Positions 19,168 through 27,980 of a stretch of DNA of 64,000 nucleotides are shown piece after piece (position 1 is the stretch's first letter; each line of letters opens with the position of its first letter). A program made the translations under genes and the position numbers. The notes below the pieces were generated by a model that was not told where the DNA came from, did not search any database, and saw only the letters and a program-made list of their open reading frames with translations. The DNA comes from Pseudomonas ekonensis (GTDB lineage: Bacteria > Pseudomonadota > Gammaproteobacteria > Pseudomonadales > Pseudomonadaceae): positions 820,001 through 884,000 of the forward strand of contig NZ_JAHSTS010000001.1 of NCBI RefSeq assembly GCF_019145435.1. Reading direction: 5' to 3'.

Positions 19168-20037
19168 TCAGTCGAACTCGTCGCCCACCGGATAGCGGCT
19201 CGCGTTCAGGCTTTCCTTGATCTTGCGCAGGTGCGGCTGGAAATCCACCCCGCGGCGCAGCGTCATGCCGGTCGCCAGCACGTCCAGCACGGTCAGCTGA
19301 ATGATCCGCGAGGTCATCGGCATGTAGATGTCGGTGTCTTCCGGCAGCGGAATGTTCAGGCTCAGGGTGCTGGCCTTGGCCAGCGGCGAGTTCTCGGCGG
19401 TCAGGCCGAGCACCGAGGCGCCGTTCTCCCGGGCGATGCGCGCCACTTCCACCAGTTCGCGGGTGCGTCCGGTGTAGGAAATGATCACGAACAGCTCGCC
19501 GGTGTGCGCCACCGACGCGATCATGCGCTGCATCAGCACGTCGGCGTGGGCGGAGACCGCCAGGTTGAAGCGGAAGAACTTGTGCTGCGCATCCAGCGCC
19601 ACGGGGGCCGAGGCGCCGAGGCCGAAGAAGTGGATCTGCCGGGCCTGGATCAGCATGTCGACGGCGCGGCTGATGAGGTTCGGGTCCAGGGCCTGGCAGG
19701 CGCTGTCCAGCGAGGCGATGGCGCTGCCGAAGATCTTTTGCGTGTAGGCCTCGGGGTTGTCGTCGGCCTCCACGGCACGGCTGACGTAAGCGGCGCCGCT
19801 GGCCAGGCTCTGGGCCAGTTGCAGCTTGAGTTCGGGGTAGCCGCTGACGCCGAACGAGCGGCAGAAGCGGTTGACGGTCGGTTCACTGACCGAGGCCGCC
19901 TGGGCGAGGGCGGCGATGCTGAAGCGGGTAGCCTGCTGTGGGTTGAGCAGGATCACTTCGGCGACTTTGCGTTCGGCCTTGTTCAGCTCTTCAAGGCGAC
20001 TCTGGATCTGTTCCAGTAAATTTCGCACGCGGTCCAT
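19168..20037 (-). CDS. hexR: HexR, RpiR-family repressor of glucose catabolism
   Basis: DNA-binding repressor of edd, gap and zwf that is released by KDPG. 289 residues: an RpiR helix-turn-helix domain at about 1-77 (recognition helix around [20 protein letters not shown]) and a SIS sugar-phosphate-binding domain at about 120-250, with ligand-contact-type serines in [11 protein letters not shown]. Start ATG 20037. It is divergent from zwf-pgl-eda across a region with a HexR operator, and matching operators precede gap and edd in this window, so the whole regulon is visible here. Confidence 0.95.
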   Translation of the reverse strand: MDRVRNLLEQIQSRLEELNKAERKVAEVILLNPQQATRFSIAALAQAASVSEPTVNRFCRSFGVSGYPELKLQLAQSLASGAAYVSRAVEADDNPEAYTQKIFGSAIASLDSACQALDPNLISRAVDMLIQARQIHFFGLGASAPVALDAQHKFFRFNLAVSAHADVLMQRMIASVAHTGELFVIISYTGRTRELVEVARIARENGASVLGLTAENSPLAKASTLSLNIPLPEDTDIYMPMTSRIIQLTVLDVLATGMTLRRGVDFQPHLRKIKESLNASRYPVGDEFD

Positions 20038-20170
20038 ATGGGGTTCCTAATTCACCGGCACCGGTAGGCGCGCGGCTATGCAAATTGGGCCTTTGATGCG
20101 GCCCGTGACGGTGGCCTATCCTACTGTCGGCTCCGATCGACCACCACTCGGAATCTGCATTTTGCGAAAA

Positions 20171-20189
20171 TGTTGTGGTTATTACTACA
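20171..20189. promoter_or_regulatory. HexR operator before zwf
   Basis: TGTTGT-N7-ACTACA (spacer GGTTATT) is a near-perfect inverted repeat 66 bases ahead of zwf, in the hexR-zwf divergent region. It is related to the TTGT-N7-ACAA sites before gap and edd. Confidence 0.75.
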
Positions 20190-20241
20190 TTTTCCCTTGA
20201 GTGATGCCTTGAAAAAAGGTATTTGTAGCTTAACTTGATAA

Positions 20242-20249
20242 AAGAACAA
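20242..20249 (+). promoter_or_regulatory. Crc/Hfq-type A-rich motif before zwf
   Basis: AAGAACAA (AAnAAnAA) ends 5 bases before the zwf ATG, where no good Shine-Dalgarno is visible. Candidate only. Confidence 0.35.
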
Positions 20250-20254
20250 ACATC

Positions 20255-21721
20255 ATGCCTTCGATTACGGTAGAACCGTGCACCTTTGCCTTGTTCGGCG
20301 CCCTCGGCGACCTGGCCCTGCGCAAGCTGTTTCCTGCCCTTTACCACCTGGACGGCGCCGGCCTGCTGCACGAGGACACGCGCATCATTGCGCTGGCCCG
20401 TGAAGCCGGCACCGTGGAGCAGCACCTGGCGTTCATCGCCGCCGAGCTGCGCCGCTACGTGGGCAAGGAGCTGGACGAGGCGGTGGCCGAGCGCTTCCTG
20501 GCGCGCCTGAGCTACCTGCACGTCGACTTCCTCAAGGCCGAAGACTACGAGGCGCTGGCCGAGGCGGCCGGCACCGCGCAACGCATGATCGCCTACTTCG
20601 CCACCCCGGCGGCGGTGTACGGCGCGATCTGCGAGAACCTGGCCAAGGTCGGCCTGGCCCAGAACACCCGCGTGGTGCTGGAGAAGCCGATCGGCTCGGA
20701 CCTTGAGTCCTCGCGCAAGGTCAACGACGCCGTGGCCCAGTTCTTCCCGGAGAACCGCACCTACCGAATCGACCACTACCTGGGCAAAGAGACCGTCCAG
20801 AACCTGATCGCCCTGCGTTTCGCCAACAGCCTGTTCGAGACCCAGTGGAACCAGAACTACATCTCCCACGTGGAAATCACCGTGGCCGAGAAGGTCGGCA
20901 TCGAGGGCCGCTGGGGCTACTTCGACAAGGCCGGCCAGCTGCGGGACATGATCCAGAACCACCTGCTGCAATTGCTCTGCCTGATCGCCATGGACCCGCC
21001 GGCCGACCTGTCCGCCGACAGCATCCGCGACGAGAAGGTCAAGGTGCTCAAGGCCCTGGCGCCGATCAGCCCGGAAGGCCTGACCACCCAGGTGGTGCGC
21101 GGCCAGTACATCGCCGGCCACAGCGAAGGCAAGTCCGTGCCGGGCTACCTCGAAGAACCCAATTCCAACACCCAGAGCGACACCGAGACCTTCGTCGCCC
21201 TGCGTGCCGACATCCGCAACTGGCGCTGGGCCGGCGTGCCGTTCTACCTGCGCACCGGCAAGCGCATGCCGCAGAAGCTGTCGCAGATCGTCATCCACTT
21301 CAAGGAACCGTCGCACTACATCTTCGCGCCGGAGCAGCGCCTGCAGATCAGCAACAAACTGATCATCCGCCTGCAGCCGGACGAAGGCATTTCCCTGCGT
21401 GTGATGACCAAGGACCAAGGCCTGGACAAGGGCATGCAACTGCGCAGCGGGCCGCTGCAGCTGAATTTCTCCGACACCTGGCGCAGCGCGCGGATCCCCG
21501 ACGCCTACGAGCGGTTGTTGCTGGAAGTGATGAACGGCAACCAAAACCTGTTTGTCCGTAAAGATGAAATCGAAGCCGCGTGGAAGTGGTGCGACCAGCT
21601 GATCGCCGGGTGGAAGAAGTCCGGCGATGCGCCCAAGCCGTATGCGGCCGGGTCGTGGGGGCCGATGAGCTCCATCGCACTGATCACGCGGGACGGGAGG
21701 TCGTGGTATGGCGATATCTGA
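20255..21721 (+). CDS. zwf: Glucose-6-phosphate 1-dehydrogenase
   Basis: Oxidises glucose-6-phosphate to 6-phosphogluconolactone, reducing NADP or NAD. 488 residues, normal for bacterial Zwf. Cofactor-binding GALGDLA lies at residues 15-21 and the active-site signature RIDHYLGKE at 171-179. The start ATG 20255 lies behind a HexR operator. It overlaps pgl by 14 bases, giving the compact zwf-pgl-eda operon of pseudomonads. Confidence 0.97.
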   Translation: MPSITVEPCTFALFGALGDLALRKLFPALYHLDGAGLLHEDTRIIALAREAGTVEQHLAFIAAELRRYVGKELDEAVAERFLARLSYLHVDFLKAEDYEALAEAAGTAQRMIAYFATPAAVYGAICENLAKVGLAQNTRVVLEKPIGSDLESSRKVNDAVAQFFPENRTYRIDHYLGKETVQNLIALRFANSLFETQWNQNYISHVEITVAEKVGIEGRWGYFDKAGQLRDMIQNHLLQLLCLIAMDPPADLSADSIRDEKVKVLKALAPISPEGLTTQVVRGQYIAGHSEGKSVPGYLEEPNSNTQSDTETFVALRADIRNWRWAGVPFYLRTGKRMPQKLSQIVIHFKEPSHYIFAPEQRLQISNKLIIRLQPDEGISLRVMTKDQGLDKGMQLRSGPLQLNFSDTWRSARIPDAYERLLLEVMNGNQNLFVRKDEIEAAWKWCDQLIAGWKKSGDAPKPYAAGSWGPMSSIALITRDGRSWYGDI

Positions 21722-22421
21722 TGTGAAACTGCCGGCGGGCGTCAGCGCCCATGCCTTCAAGAGCCCGGTGCTGCTGGCCGAAGGCCTGGCGCTGAGCGTG
21801 GCCAGGCAACTGAGCGATGCCGTCGCCGCCCGTGGCCACGCGGTGCTGGTGGTGTCCGGCGGGCGCAGCCCGGTGGCGTTCTTCCAGCACCTGGCCAAGC
21901 AGGAACTGGACTGGGCGAACGTGACCGTGACCCTGGCCGACGAGCGCTGGGTGCCGGTGGAACACGCCGACAGCAACGCCGGCCTGCTCAAGCAGTACCT
22001 GCTCAAGGGGCCGGCGGCCAAGGCGCAGTTCCTGAGCCTCTACAGCGCTGCCGCCAGCGTCGAGCAGGCGGCCGAACAGGCCGACCGCCTGCTCGGCGAG
22101 CTGCCGGCCATCGATGTGCTGGTGCTGGGCATGGGCGACGACGGGCACACCGCCTCGCTGTTCCCCGACAGCCCGAACCTTGCCCAAGCCTTGCAGGCCG
22201 ACGGCACCCGCCGTTGCTGGCCGATGCTGGCGCCGAGCGTGCCGCGTCAGCGCCTGACCATGAGCCGTGCGCTGCTGGCTTCGGCCAGGCACAAGATTCT
22301 GTCGATTTCCGGCCAGTCGAAACTGGCCACCCTGAACGCCGCAGTGGCCGGCGACGATGTCGCCGCCATGCCGGTCCGCGCGTTTCTGCAACCCACGTTA
22401 GAGATCTACTGGTGCCCATGA
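21708..22421 (+). CDS. pgl: 6-phosphogluconolactonase
   Basis: Hydrolyses 6-phosphogluconolactone to 6-phosphogluconate, 237 residues (DevB/SOL family, usually 225-260). Family motifs are [12 protein letters not shown] near residue 44 and the [17 protein letters not shown] segment near 139, which carries the catalytic-region His. It begins inside the end of zwf and ends 17 bases before eda. Confidence 0.95.
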   Translation: MAISDVKLPAGVSAHAFKSPVLLAEGLALSVARQLSDAVAARGHAVLVVSGGRSPVAFFQHLAKQELDWANVTVTLADERWVPVEHADSNAGLLKQYLLKGPAAKAQFLSLYSAAASVEQAAEQADRLLGELPAIDVLVLGMGDDGHTASLFPDSPNLAQALQADGTRRCWPMLAPSVPRQRLTMSRALLASARHKILSISGQSKLATLNAAVAGDDVAAMPVRAFLQPTLEIYWCP

Positions 22422-22438
22422 GCCAAGGAACAGCCGCT

Positions 22439-23104
22439 ATGACAAACCCATCCCCGACCGTTTCCATGGCGGACAAAGTTGCCCTGATCGACAGCCTCTG
22501 CGCCAAGGCGCGGATCCTGCCGGTGATCACCATCGCCCGCGAACAGGACGTGCTGCCGCTGGCCGACGCCCTGGCCGCCGGCGGCCTGACGGCGCTGGAA
22601 GTGACCCTGCGTTCGCAGTTCGGCCTCAAGGCGATCCAGATCCTGCGCGAACAGCGCCCTGAGCTGGTGACCGGTGCCGGCACCGTGCTCGACCGGCACA
22701 TGCTGGCCGCCGCCGAAGCCGCCGGTTCGCAGTTCATCGTCACGCCGGGCATCACCCGCGACCTGCTCGAAGCCAGCGTCGCCAGCCCGGTGCCGCTGCT
22801 GCCGGGCATCAGCAACGCCTCCGGCATCATGGAAGGCTATGGCCTGGGCTACCGCCGCTTCAAGCTGTTCCCGGCCGAAGTCAGCGGTGGCGTGGCGGCG
22901 ATCAAGGCCCTTGGCGGCCCGTTCGGCGAAGTGAAATTCTGCCCGACCGGCGGCGTGGGGCCGGCCAACATCAAGAGCTACATGGCGCTGAAGAACGTCA
23001 TGTGCGTGGGCGGCAGCTGGATGCTTGATCCGGAGTGGGTCAAGAACGGCGACTGGGCCCGCATTCAGGAATGCACCGCCGAGGCCCTGGCGCTGCTGGA
23101 CTGA
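22439..23104 (+). CDS. eda: KDPG aldolase
   Basis: Cleaves 2-keto-3-deoxy-6-phosphogluconate to pyruvate and glyceraldehyde-3-phosphate, closing the Entner-Doudoroff pathway. 221 residues; Schiff-base Lys142 in RRFKLFPAE and catalytic Glu54 in ALEVTLRS. I take ATG 22439 because AAGGAA lies 8 bases before it; an ATG at 22418 overlaps the pgl stop but lacks a ribosome site. Last gene of the operon, followed by a strong terminator. Confidence 0.96.
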   Translation: MTNPSPTVSMADKVALIDSLCAKARILPVITIAREQDVLPLADALAAGGLTALEVTLRSQFGLKAIQILREQRPELVTGAGTVLDRHMLAAAEAAGSQFIVTPGITRDLLEASVASPVPLLPGISNASGIMEGYGLGYRRFKLFPAEVSGGVAAIKALGGPFGEVKFCPTGGVGPANIKSYMALKNVMCVGGSWMLDPEWVKNGDWARIQECTAEALALLD

Positions 23105-23145
23105 TTTCGCTTCACCCGACACTTCGTTGTGTGTTCTACGGCTTT

Positions 23146-23178
23146 ACGGTGCACTTGGTCGGTGCACCGTTTTTTTTT
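23146..23178 (+). terminator. Rho-independent terminator after eda
   Basis: ACGGTGCA (23146-23153) pairs with TGCACCGT (23163-23170) around a 9-base loop and runs into nine T residues. Confidence 0.9.
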
Positions 23179-23213
23179 GCCCGGCGAAAAGCGGCGGGGC
23201 ACATCCCGCGAAC

Positions 23214-23253
23214 ACATGCCGCGATACATGCCGCGATACATGCCGCGATACAT
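23214..23253. repeat. 12-bp tandem repeat, 3.3 copies
   Basis: ACATGCCGCGAT is repeated three times without change, followed by a partial ACAT. It lies between the eda terminator and the dioxygenase gene and has no spacers. Function unknown; likely a slippage-prone minisatellite. Confidence 0.85.
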
Positions 23254-23319
23254 AGTTACCGCACGACCGATCACCAGCGGCGCTAACCTGCGTGCTTCTT
23301 ACGCAAAGGAGAACGCGTC

Positions 23320-24063
23320 ATGGATGATCAGTCTTCAGCGCCGTCGTCTTGCACGGTCTACCAGTTGGCCCCCGAGCAAGTCGCCGGGCCGTACCTCCGC
23401 AATCCGAAGCTGTTGCGGCGCAACATCAGCGAAGGCGCCGAAGGCCTGCCGTTGCTGCTGCGCCTGACCATCGTCGACGCCATGACCGGCGAGCCGGTCA
23501 ACGGTGCGCTGGTGGACATCTGGCACTGCAACGCCCGGGGCGCCTATTCCGGCTGGAGCCGGGTCGGCCCGGACGTGGAGGTCGATGCGCAGGCCGTCGG
23601 TTCGGTCCCGCGCACCGACGACACCTACCTGCGCGGCAGCCAGTTCAGCGACCCCAGGGGGCAGGTGCGCTTCACCACCCTCTACCCCGACCTCTACGCC
23701 GGGCGCACGTTGCACATTCATGTGGCGGTGCGCATCGTCAGCGGCCACGCGTATTTGGACGAACGCCACGTCGCCTGGGTCGGCCAACTGTGCTTTCCCG
23801 AGGTCGTTTCCCGGGCGGTGCTCAACGCCAAGGCCTGTCGCGGGCGTGCCTCGTCGCCCCTGGGCAACGACCAGGATGCCTGCTACAGCGGCAGGGGCGA
23901 CGAGGCCTCGACGCTGACCGTCTGGCCGGTGGGGCGCGACGGTCACGAAGACGGGTTCTTCGGCCATTTGACGATCGGCATCGACACCTTTGCGGCGTCG
24001 ACGCAGATCAAGCCCGAAGACTTCGACAAGTACACCGTGCAGGAGGTCAGCGCAGCTCGTTGA
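23320..24063 (+). CDS. Intradiol ring-cleavage dioxygenase
   Basis: Non-heme Fe(III) dioxygenase that would cleave a catechol-type ring between the hydroxyls. 247 residues, intermediate between protocatechuate 3,4-dioxygenase subunits and catechol 1,2-dioxygenases. The iron ligands are recognisable: Tyr76 in ARGAYSGW, Tyr122 in LYPDLYAGRT, and His132/His134 in LHIHV. Preceded by AAAGGAGA. It stands alone, with no catechol pathway genes nearby, and no partner subunit, so the physiological substrate is unknown. Its end overlaps the converging aminotransferase gene by 17 bases. Confidence 0.9.
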   Translation: MDDQSSAPSSCTVYQLAPEQVAGPYLRNPKLLRRNISEGAEGLPLLLRLTIVDAMTGEPVNGALVDIWHCNARGAYSGWSRVGPDVEVDAQAVGSVPRTDDTYLRGSQFSDPRGQVRFTTLYPDLYAGRTLHIHVAVRIVSGHAYLDERHVAWVGQLCFPEVVSRAVLNAKACRGRASSPLGNDQDACYSGRGDEASTLTVWPVGRDGHEDGFFGHLTIGIDTFAASTQIKPEDFDKYTVQEVSAAR

Positions 24064-25228
24064 GGGCGACGATCAAGCGCTGCATGTCGGCTGCGGTGGT
24101 GGTCAGCCCCGGCGTGATGCGGATGCACGGGCCGCACGCCGAGCCGTTGCGCGCCACGGTGAACAGGTTGAACTCGTTGAGCAGGCGCTCCACCAGCACC
24201 TGCTGGTCGGGGTGACGGGTGAAGCGCATCGAGGTGATGCCGCAGTACAGGCGCGGATCGTCCGGGGTCATCACTTCGATGCCCGGCAGGTTGCGCACGG
24301 CCTTGACCCACAGGTCGCGCAGGTGGTTGAGCCGTGCGCCCTTGGCGGGCGCGCCGCCCAGTGCCCGGTGTTCCTCGAACACCAGGGGCAGGGTCATCAG
24401 CGCCGGGAAGTTCGGGGTGCTGTAGGGGGTGCGCGAGCGGATGTCGGTGACCGGGAAGTGCGCTTCAGCCATGTCCGGGTCGATGTCGGCCAGGCGTTGC
24501 GGGGCGACGTAGAGGAAACCGAGGGTCAGCGGCGAGCCGATCCACTTGTGCAGGTTGTAGCCGGCAAAGGCGATGCCCAGCGCCTCGAGGTCGAAATCGA
24601 TCTGGCCGAGGGCATGGGCGCCGTCGAGGATGATGTCCACCCCATGCTCCTTCGCCAGCGCGGCGATGGCCTGTACCGGCATCACCAGGCCGGTGCGGTG
24701 GGTGACGTGGGTCAGCGCCATCAGCTTGAGGTTAGGGTGGCGGATGAACGCTTCGCGGTACGTCGCCAGCAGTCCGTCGAAGCTGGCCGGGTGCGCATGC
24801 CCGATCTCGACCACCTCGACCCCGCGGCTGCCGGCGAGCCAGCGCATGGCGCTCTTGACCGTGTCGTACTCCAGGTCGCTGATCAGCACCTGATCGCCCG
24901 GCCGCAACAGGTTGTAGTTGCGGATCAGCGACTGCAGGGCGGCGGTGGCGTTGCAGGTGAAGGCGACGCTCTGTGCCCGCACGCCGATCAGCTCGGCCAG
25001 TTGCGCGCGGATCTCGAGGCTGTCGTGCTGCTCGAATCGCTGGCGCACGTAGACCGAGTTGCTGTTGTTGATCAGCTCGATGTTGCGCTGGTATTCCTCG
25101 ACCACGGTGCGCGACATGCGTCCGAAGTAGCCGTTCTCCAGGTTGATGGGGCCGGGCTGGACGTCGTAGCGGTCGGCGAAGGTTTGCCAGAAGGCTTCGT
25201 CTCGGGCGCGGCGGGTGTTATCGGGCAT
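24047..25228 (-). CDS. Class V aminotransferase-fold PLP enzyme
   Basis: PLP-dependent enzyme related to isopenicillin N epimerase and cysteine desulfurase-like proteins, 393 residues. PLP contacts are DGAHALGQIDFD (Asp/His pair) near residue 197 and the Schiff-base Lys in GYNLHKWIGSP near 225. A catalytic desulfurase-type Cys loop is not evident, so racemase/epimerase or lyase chemistry is more likely than desulfuration. The ATG is at 25228. It converges on the dioxygenase gene with overlapping 3' ends and is followed upstream on the same strand by the small DUF3820 gene. Substrate not predictable. Confidence 0.85.
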   Translation of the reverse strand: MPDNTRRARDEAFWQTFADRYDVQPGPINLENGYFGRMSRTVVEEYQRNIELINNSNSVYVRQRFEQHDSLEIRAQLAELIGVRAQSVAFTCNATAALQSLIRNYNLLRPGDQVLISDLEYDTVKSAMRWLAGSRGVEVVEIGHAHPASFDGLLATYREAFIRHPNLKLMALTHVTHRTGLVMPVQAIAALAKEHGVDIILDGAHALGQIDFDLEALGIAFAGYNLHKWIGSPLTLGFLYVAPQRLADIDPDMAEAHFPVTDIRSRTPYSTPNFPALMTLPLVFEEHRALGGAPAKGARLNHLRDLWVKAVRNLPGIEVMTPDDPRLYCGITSMRFTRHPDQQVLVERLLNEFNLFTVARNGSACGPCIRITPGLTTTAADMQRLIVALNELR

Positions 25229-25254
25229 GGTCGGCTCGCATCAGGGAGGGCGCC

Positions 25255-25491
25255 TCAATGGCGCGGGGCGGGTTTGCCGTGTTTGGCGCGCAGCGGTTCA
25301 AGCAGGTCCGACAGTCCGTTGTGATCGATTTCGTGCATCAACGCCAGCAGGCCGCCGAGCTCGCCGTTCGGGAAGCCCTCGCGGGCGAACCAGTTCAGGT
25401 ACGGGCCGGGCAGGTCGGCGATGATGCGTCCCTTGTACTTGCCGAAAGGCATTTCGCGGGTGATCAGCAGTTCGAGTTTCTCAGGGTTCAT
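25255..25491 (-). CDS. DUF3820 family protein
   Basis: Small soluble protein of 78 residues from ATG 25491. It contains the family core MPFGKYKGRIIADLP followed by YLNWFAREGFP, a fold found in small proteins and fused to exonucleases in other bacteria; some members are annotated as quorum-sensing-regulated virulence factors. The 24 in-frame codons before 25491 look non-coding, and CCCCGATG at the chosen start is acceptable. It lies 26 bases upstream of the class V aminotransferase gene and may be co-transcribed with it. No catalytic residues can be assigned. Confidence 0.85.
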   Translation of the reverse strand: MNPEKLELLITREMPFGKYKGRIIADLPGPYLNWFAREGFPNGELGGLLALMHEIDHNGLSDLLEPLRAKHGKPAPRH

Positions 25492-25639
25492 CGGGGGTAG
25501 ATCCGGATTCGGTTCGGTTTGGAAAATACAGGCATTCTGCATGCAGGCCAAATGACAGATCATGCAAATAAAGGGGATACAGATTTGGCCGCTATTCGTA
25601 ACTAGTTGATTTTAACTAGGTTAGTTCGGGGTTTGGCGC

Positions 25640-25655
25640 TGGCACGGCCGCTGCA
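25640..25655 (+). promoter_or_regulatory. Sigma54-type -24/-12 promoter candidate
   Basis: TGGCAC-N5-CTGCA agrees with the RpoN consensus TGGCAC-N5-TTGCW at all but one position, with the invariant GG and GC correctly spaced. It lies 42 bases ahead of the DUF2383 gene. Confidence 0.55.
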
Positions 25656-25696
25656 ACACCTCCTTGCATCTTCCATCGAACGCGAGGAACTGAAAA

Positions 25697-26164
25697 ATGA
25701 CCGACATGAACAAAGAGGCCATCTCCGTACTCAACGATCTGATCGAAACCAGCAAGGACGGTCAGGAAGGATTCAAGACCTGTGCCGAAGACATCAAGCA
25801 TCCTGAACTCAAGGCGCTGTTCGTCAAACGCTCCGGCGACTGCGCCACGGCCGCCGCCGAACTGCAGGCGACCGTGCGTTCGATGGGCGGCGACCCGGAA
25901 ACCTCCACCAGCGTCAGCGGCGATCTGCACCGCCGCTGGGTAGACGTCAAGGCGATGTTCACCGGCAAGGATGAAGAGGCGGTGCTCAATGAAGCCGAAC
26001 GCGGCGAGGATCACGCCCTGAAGGCGTACCGGGACGCCATCGACAAGATCAACAAGCACAATCTGGTGGGCATCCGCGACCTGGTCGAACGCCAGTACCA
26101 TGGCGTGCAGCGCAATCACGATCAGGTGAAGGCCCTGCGCAACCAGGCCCGTGCGCGCTCTTGA
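25697..26164 (+). CDS. PA2169-like four-helix-bundle protein (DUF2383)
   Basis: 155-residue soluble protein of the DUF2383 group, predicted to form a ferritin-like four-helix bundle of unknown function. Helices are evident at about 5-32, 36-64, 80-110 and 115-148. Charged motifs KTCAEDIKHPELKALF and NEAERGEDHALKAYRDA are typical. The ATG at 25697 has GAGGAACTG upstream. A sigma54-type promoter precedes it. Related genes are associated with stress or low-oxygen responses in pseudomonads, but nothing here proves that. Confidence 0.85.
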   Translation: MTDMNKEAISVLNDLIETSKDGQEGFKTCAEDIKHPELKALFVKRSGDCATAAAELQATVRSMGGDPETSTSVSGDLHRRWVDVKAMFTGKDEEAVLNEAERGEDHALKAYRDAIDKINKHNLVGIRDLVERQYHGVQRNHDQVKALRNQARARS

Positions 26165-26185
26165 GCCTGCGCGGCTGAAGCCAAA

Positions 26186-26280
26186 ACAGTGGGAGCGAGC
26201 CTGCTCGCGATGGCGTCGGAACAGTCAGCATCGATATCGACTGTCAGACCTCATTCGCGAGCAGGCTCGCTCCCGCATTG
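26186..26280. repeat. REP pair (REPIN)
   Basis: GTGGGAGCGAGCCTGCTCGC and the inverse GCGAGCAGGCTCGCTCCCGC are separated by about 45 bases, between two convergent genes. Confidence 0.85.
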
Positions 26281-26297
26281 TTTTGGGTCGTGCCGTT

Positions 26298-26768
26298 TCA
26301 GCCGATGCTGATCGCCGGCAAGGTCGGCAGCGTCACGGTCTGCTGCTTGCGCGGCGCCAGGATCTCGGCTTCGCCGTCCACCACCAGTTCGTCGCGCTGG
26401 TTGAAGACGCGGGTGGCGATGCGCACGCGGAATTTCGGCAGCTTCTCGAGGATCTCCAGGCGCACGGTCAGGGTGTCGCCGATCTTCACCGGCTTCTGGA
26501 AGCTCATCTGCTGGCCGATGTAGATGGTGCCGGGCCCAGGCAGTTCGCAGGCGACGGCGGCGCTGATCAGCGCGCCGCTGAACATGCCGTGGGCGATGCG
26601 CTCCTTGAACATGCTGGCGGCGGCGAACTCGGCGTCCAGGTGCACCGGGTTGTGGTCGCCGGACATCGCGGCGAACAGCTGGATGTCGCGCTCTTCGACG
26701 GTCTTGCTGTAGCTGGCGGTCTGGCCGACTTCAAGGGCTTCGTAAGGGATGTTGGTAACCTGGGTCAT
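26298..26768 (-). CDS. phaJ4: MaoC-family (R)-specific enoyl-CoA hydratase, PhaJ4-like
   Basis: Hot-dog-fold hydratase converting trans-2-enoyl-CoA to (R)-3-hydroxyacyl-CoA, linking beta-oxidation to PHA precursors. 156 residues. The hydratase-2 motif SGDHNPVHLD gives catalytic Asp38 and His43. The Start ATG 26768 has a reasonable upstream region. Neighbours, an esterase and fadD2-fadD1, are the same as in the P. aeruginosa PA3299-PA3302 region, as I recall it, which supports the PhaJ4 assignment over other MaoC proteins. Confidence 0.88.
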   Translation of the reverse strand: MTQVTNIPYEALEVGQTASYSKTVEERDIQLFAAMSGDHNPVHLDAEFAAASMFKERIAHGMFSGALISAAVACELPGPGTIYIGQQMSFQKPVKIGDTLTVRLEILEKLPKFRVRIATRVFNQRDELVVDGEAEILAPRKQQTVTLPTLPAISIG

Positions 26769-26809
26769 CGGTTTCGGTTCCTGTGACGGATGGGGTGAAT
26801 CCAGAAAGA

Positions 26810-27754
26810 TTACTCGGACCGGTGCGGCCGGCGATGGCTCAGGGCCTGGTCGATCCAGGCCAGCACATCGGCGGTCACTTCGTCGCGGTTGGTCTCGTTG
26901 AACAATTCGTGCCGCGCCTGCGGATAGATCTTCAGTTGCAGGTTCTGGCTGCCGGCCGCGCGCAAGGCGTCGGCCAGATCAGTCAGACGCTTGCCTTCGC
27001 TCACCGGATCACATTCGCCGCCGATCACCAGCAGCGGCAGGCCCGGATCGATCTGGGCGAGATTGGACGCTTTGCTGATCTGCTGCAACCCGCCGAGCAG
27101 GTCGATCCACAGCTGGTTGGTGCAGCGGAACCCGCACAGCGGATCGGCGGCATATTTGTCGACTTCGGCCGGATCGCGGCTCAACCAGTCGAAGGCGGTG
27201 CGCGCGGGCTTGAAGCGCTTGTTGAACGAGCCGAACGACAGCCATTCGATCAGCGCGCTGCGGCCCTTGGCGCCCTGGCGCAGCTTCTCCAGGCGAGCGA
27301 TCTGCCGCGCCGCGCGGTACAGCGCCACGGGCTGGAAATTCGAGCCGCTGAGGATCGCCCCGTGCAGGCTGGCGCTGTGGTGCAGCAGGTAGGCCTGGGC
27401 CAGGTAGCTGCCCATGCTGTGGCCGAGCAGCACGATCGGCACGTCGGGGTGGGCCTGGCCGATGTGCTGGTTGAGGCTGGCCAGGTCGCCGACCACCTTG
27501 CACCAGCCGTCGTCGTCGGCGAAATGCCCGAGGGTGCCGGAATCGGCGGTTTTGCCATGTCCGCGCAGGTCCGGCGCGTACACGCCGTAGCCTTCGGCGC
27601 ACAACCGATCCGCCAGCCGGGCGTAGCGGGCGCTGTGTTCGGCCATGCCGTGGGCCAGCAGGATCACCGCCTTCAGCGGCGCGGCGGGCAGCCAATGGTT
27701 GACGAAGAGGCGGGTGCGGTCATTCGCGTCCAGCCAGAAGGTGTCGTGGATCAT
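26810..27754 (-). CDS. Alpha/beta hydrolase, monoacylglycerol lipase/lysophospholipase-like
   Basis: Serine hydrolase of 314 residues from ATG 27754 (AAAGGA upstream). The nucleophile elbow GHSMGS places Ser113; the oxyanion-side HGMAEHS motif is at 35-41, and the acid and His of the triad are in GECDPVSEG and ARHELFNE near the C-terminus. Lack of a signal peptide puts it in the cytoplasm. Divergent from fadD2 and next to phaJ4, so it probably releases fatty acids from glycerides or lysolipids for activation. The 57 codons upstream of 27754 lie in the fadD2 promoter region and are rejected. Confidence 0.87.
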   Translation of the reverse strand: MIHDTFWLDANDRTRLFVNHWLPAAPLKAVILLAHGMAEHSARYARLADRLCAEGYGVYAPDLRGHGKTADSGTLGHFADDDGWCKVVGDLASLNQHIGQAHPDVPIVLLGHSMGSYLAQAYLLHHSASLHGAILSGSNFQPVALYRAARQIARLEKLRQGAKGRSALIEWLSFGSFNKRFKPARTAFDWLSRDPAEVDKYAADPLCGFRCTNQLWIDLLGGLQQISKASNLAQIDPGLPLLVIGGECDPVSEGKRLTDLADALRAAGSQNLQLKIYPQARHELFNETNRDEVTADVLAWIDQALSHRRPHRSE

Positions 27755-27980
27755 GGCGATTCCTTTGCAGAGCTGCCCGGTTCGAGGTCGTTGCATTGTA
27801 TAGCGCGTCCGATCCGCCCGCGCCACGGCCGCAAGATTCACGGGATCAATGAGGACGCTGCCCGTATTTGCCTGATTGACCATAGCTGCTAGTGTCCGGG
27901 GAGCCCCGCTTTTCGCGCTGCGCATTCAAAAGTGACAGAGAGGCGGCCCCGGAACGGCTCAGGTAAAGAGGACAAGAACA

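Noticed and set aside
22214..22438. N-terminal extension of Eda
   Set aside because: Overlaps pgl in another frame; the AAGGAA site fixes the start at 22439.
23214..23253. CRISPR-like short repeats
   Set aside because: Copies are directly adjacent with no spacers and only 12 bp long.
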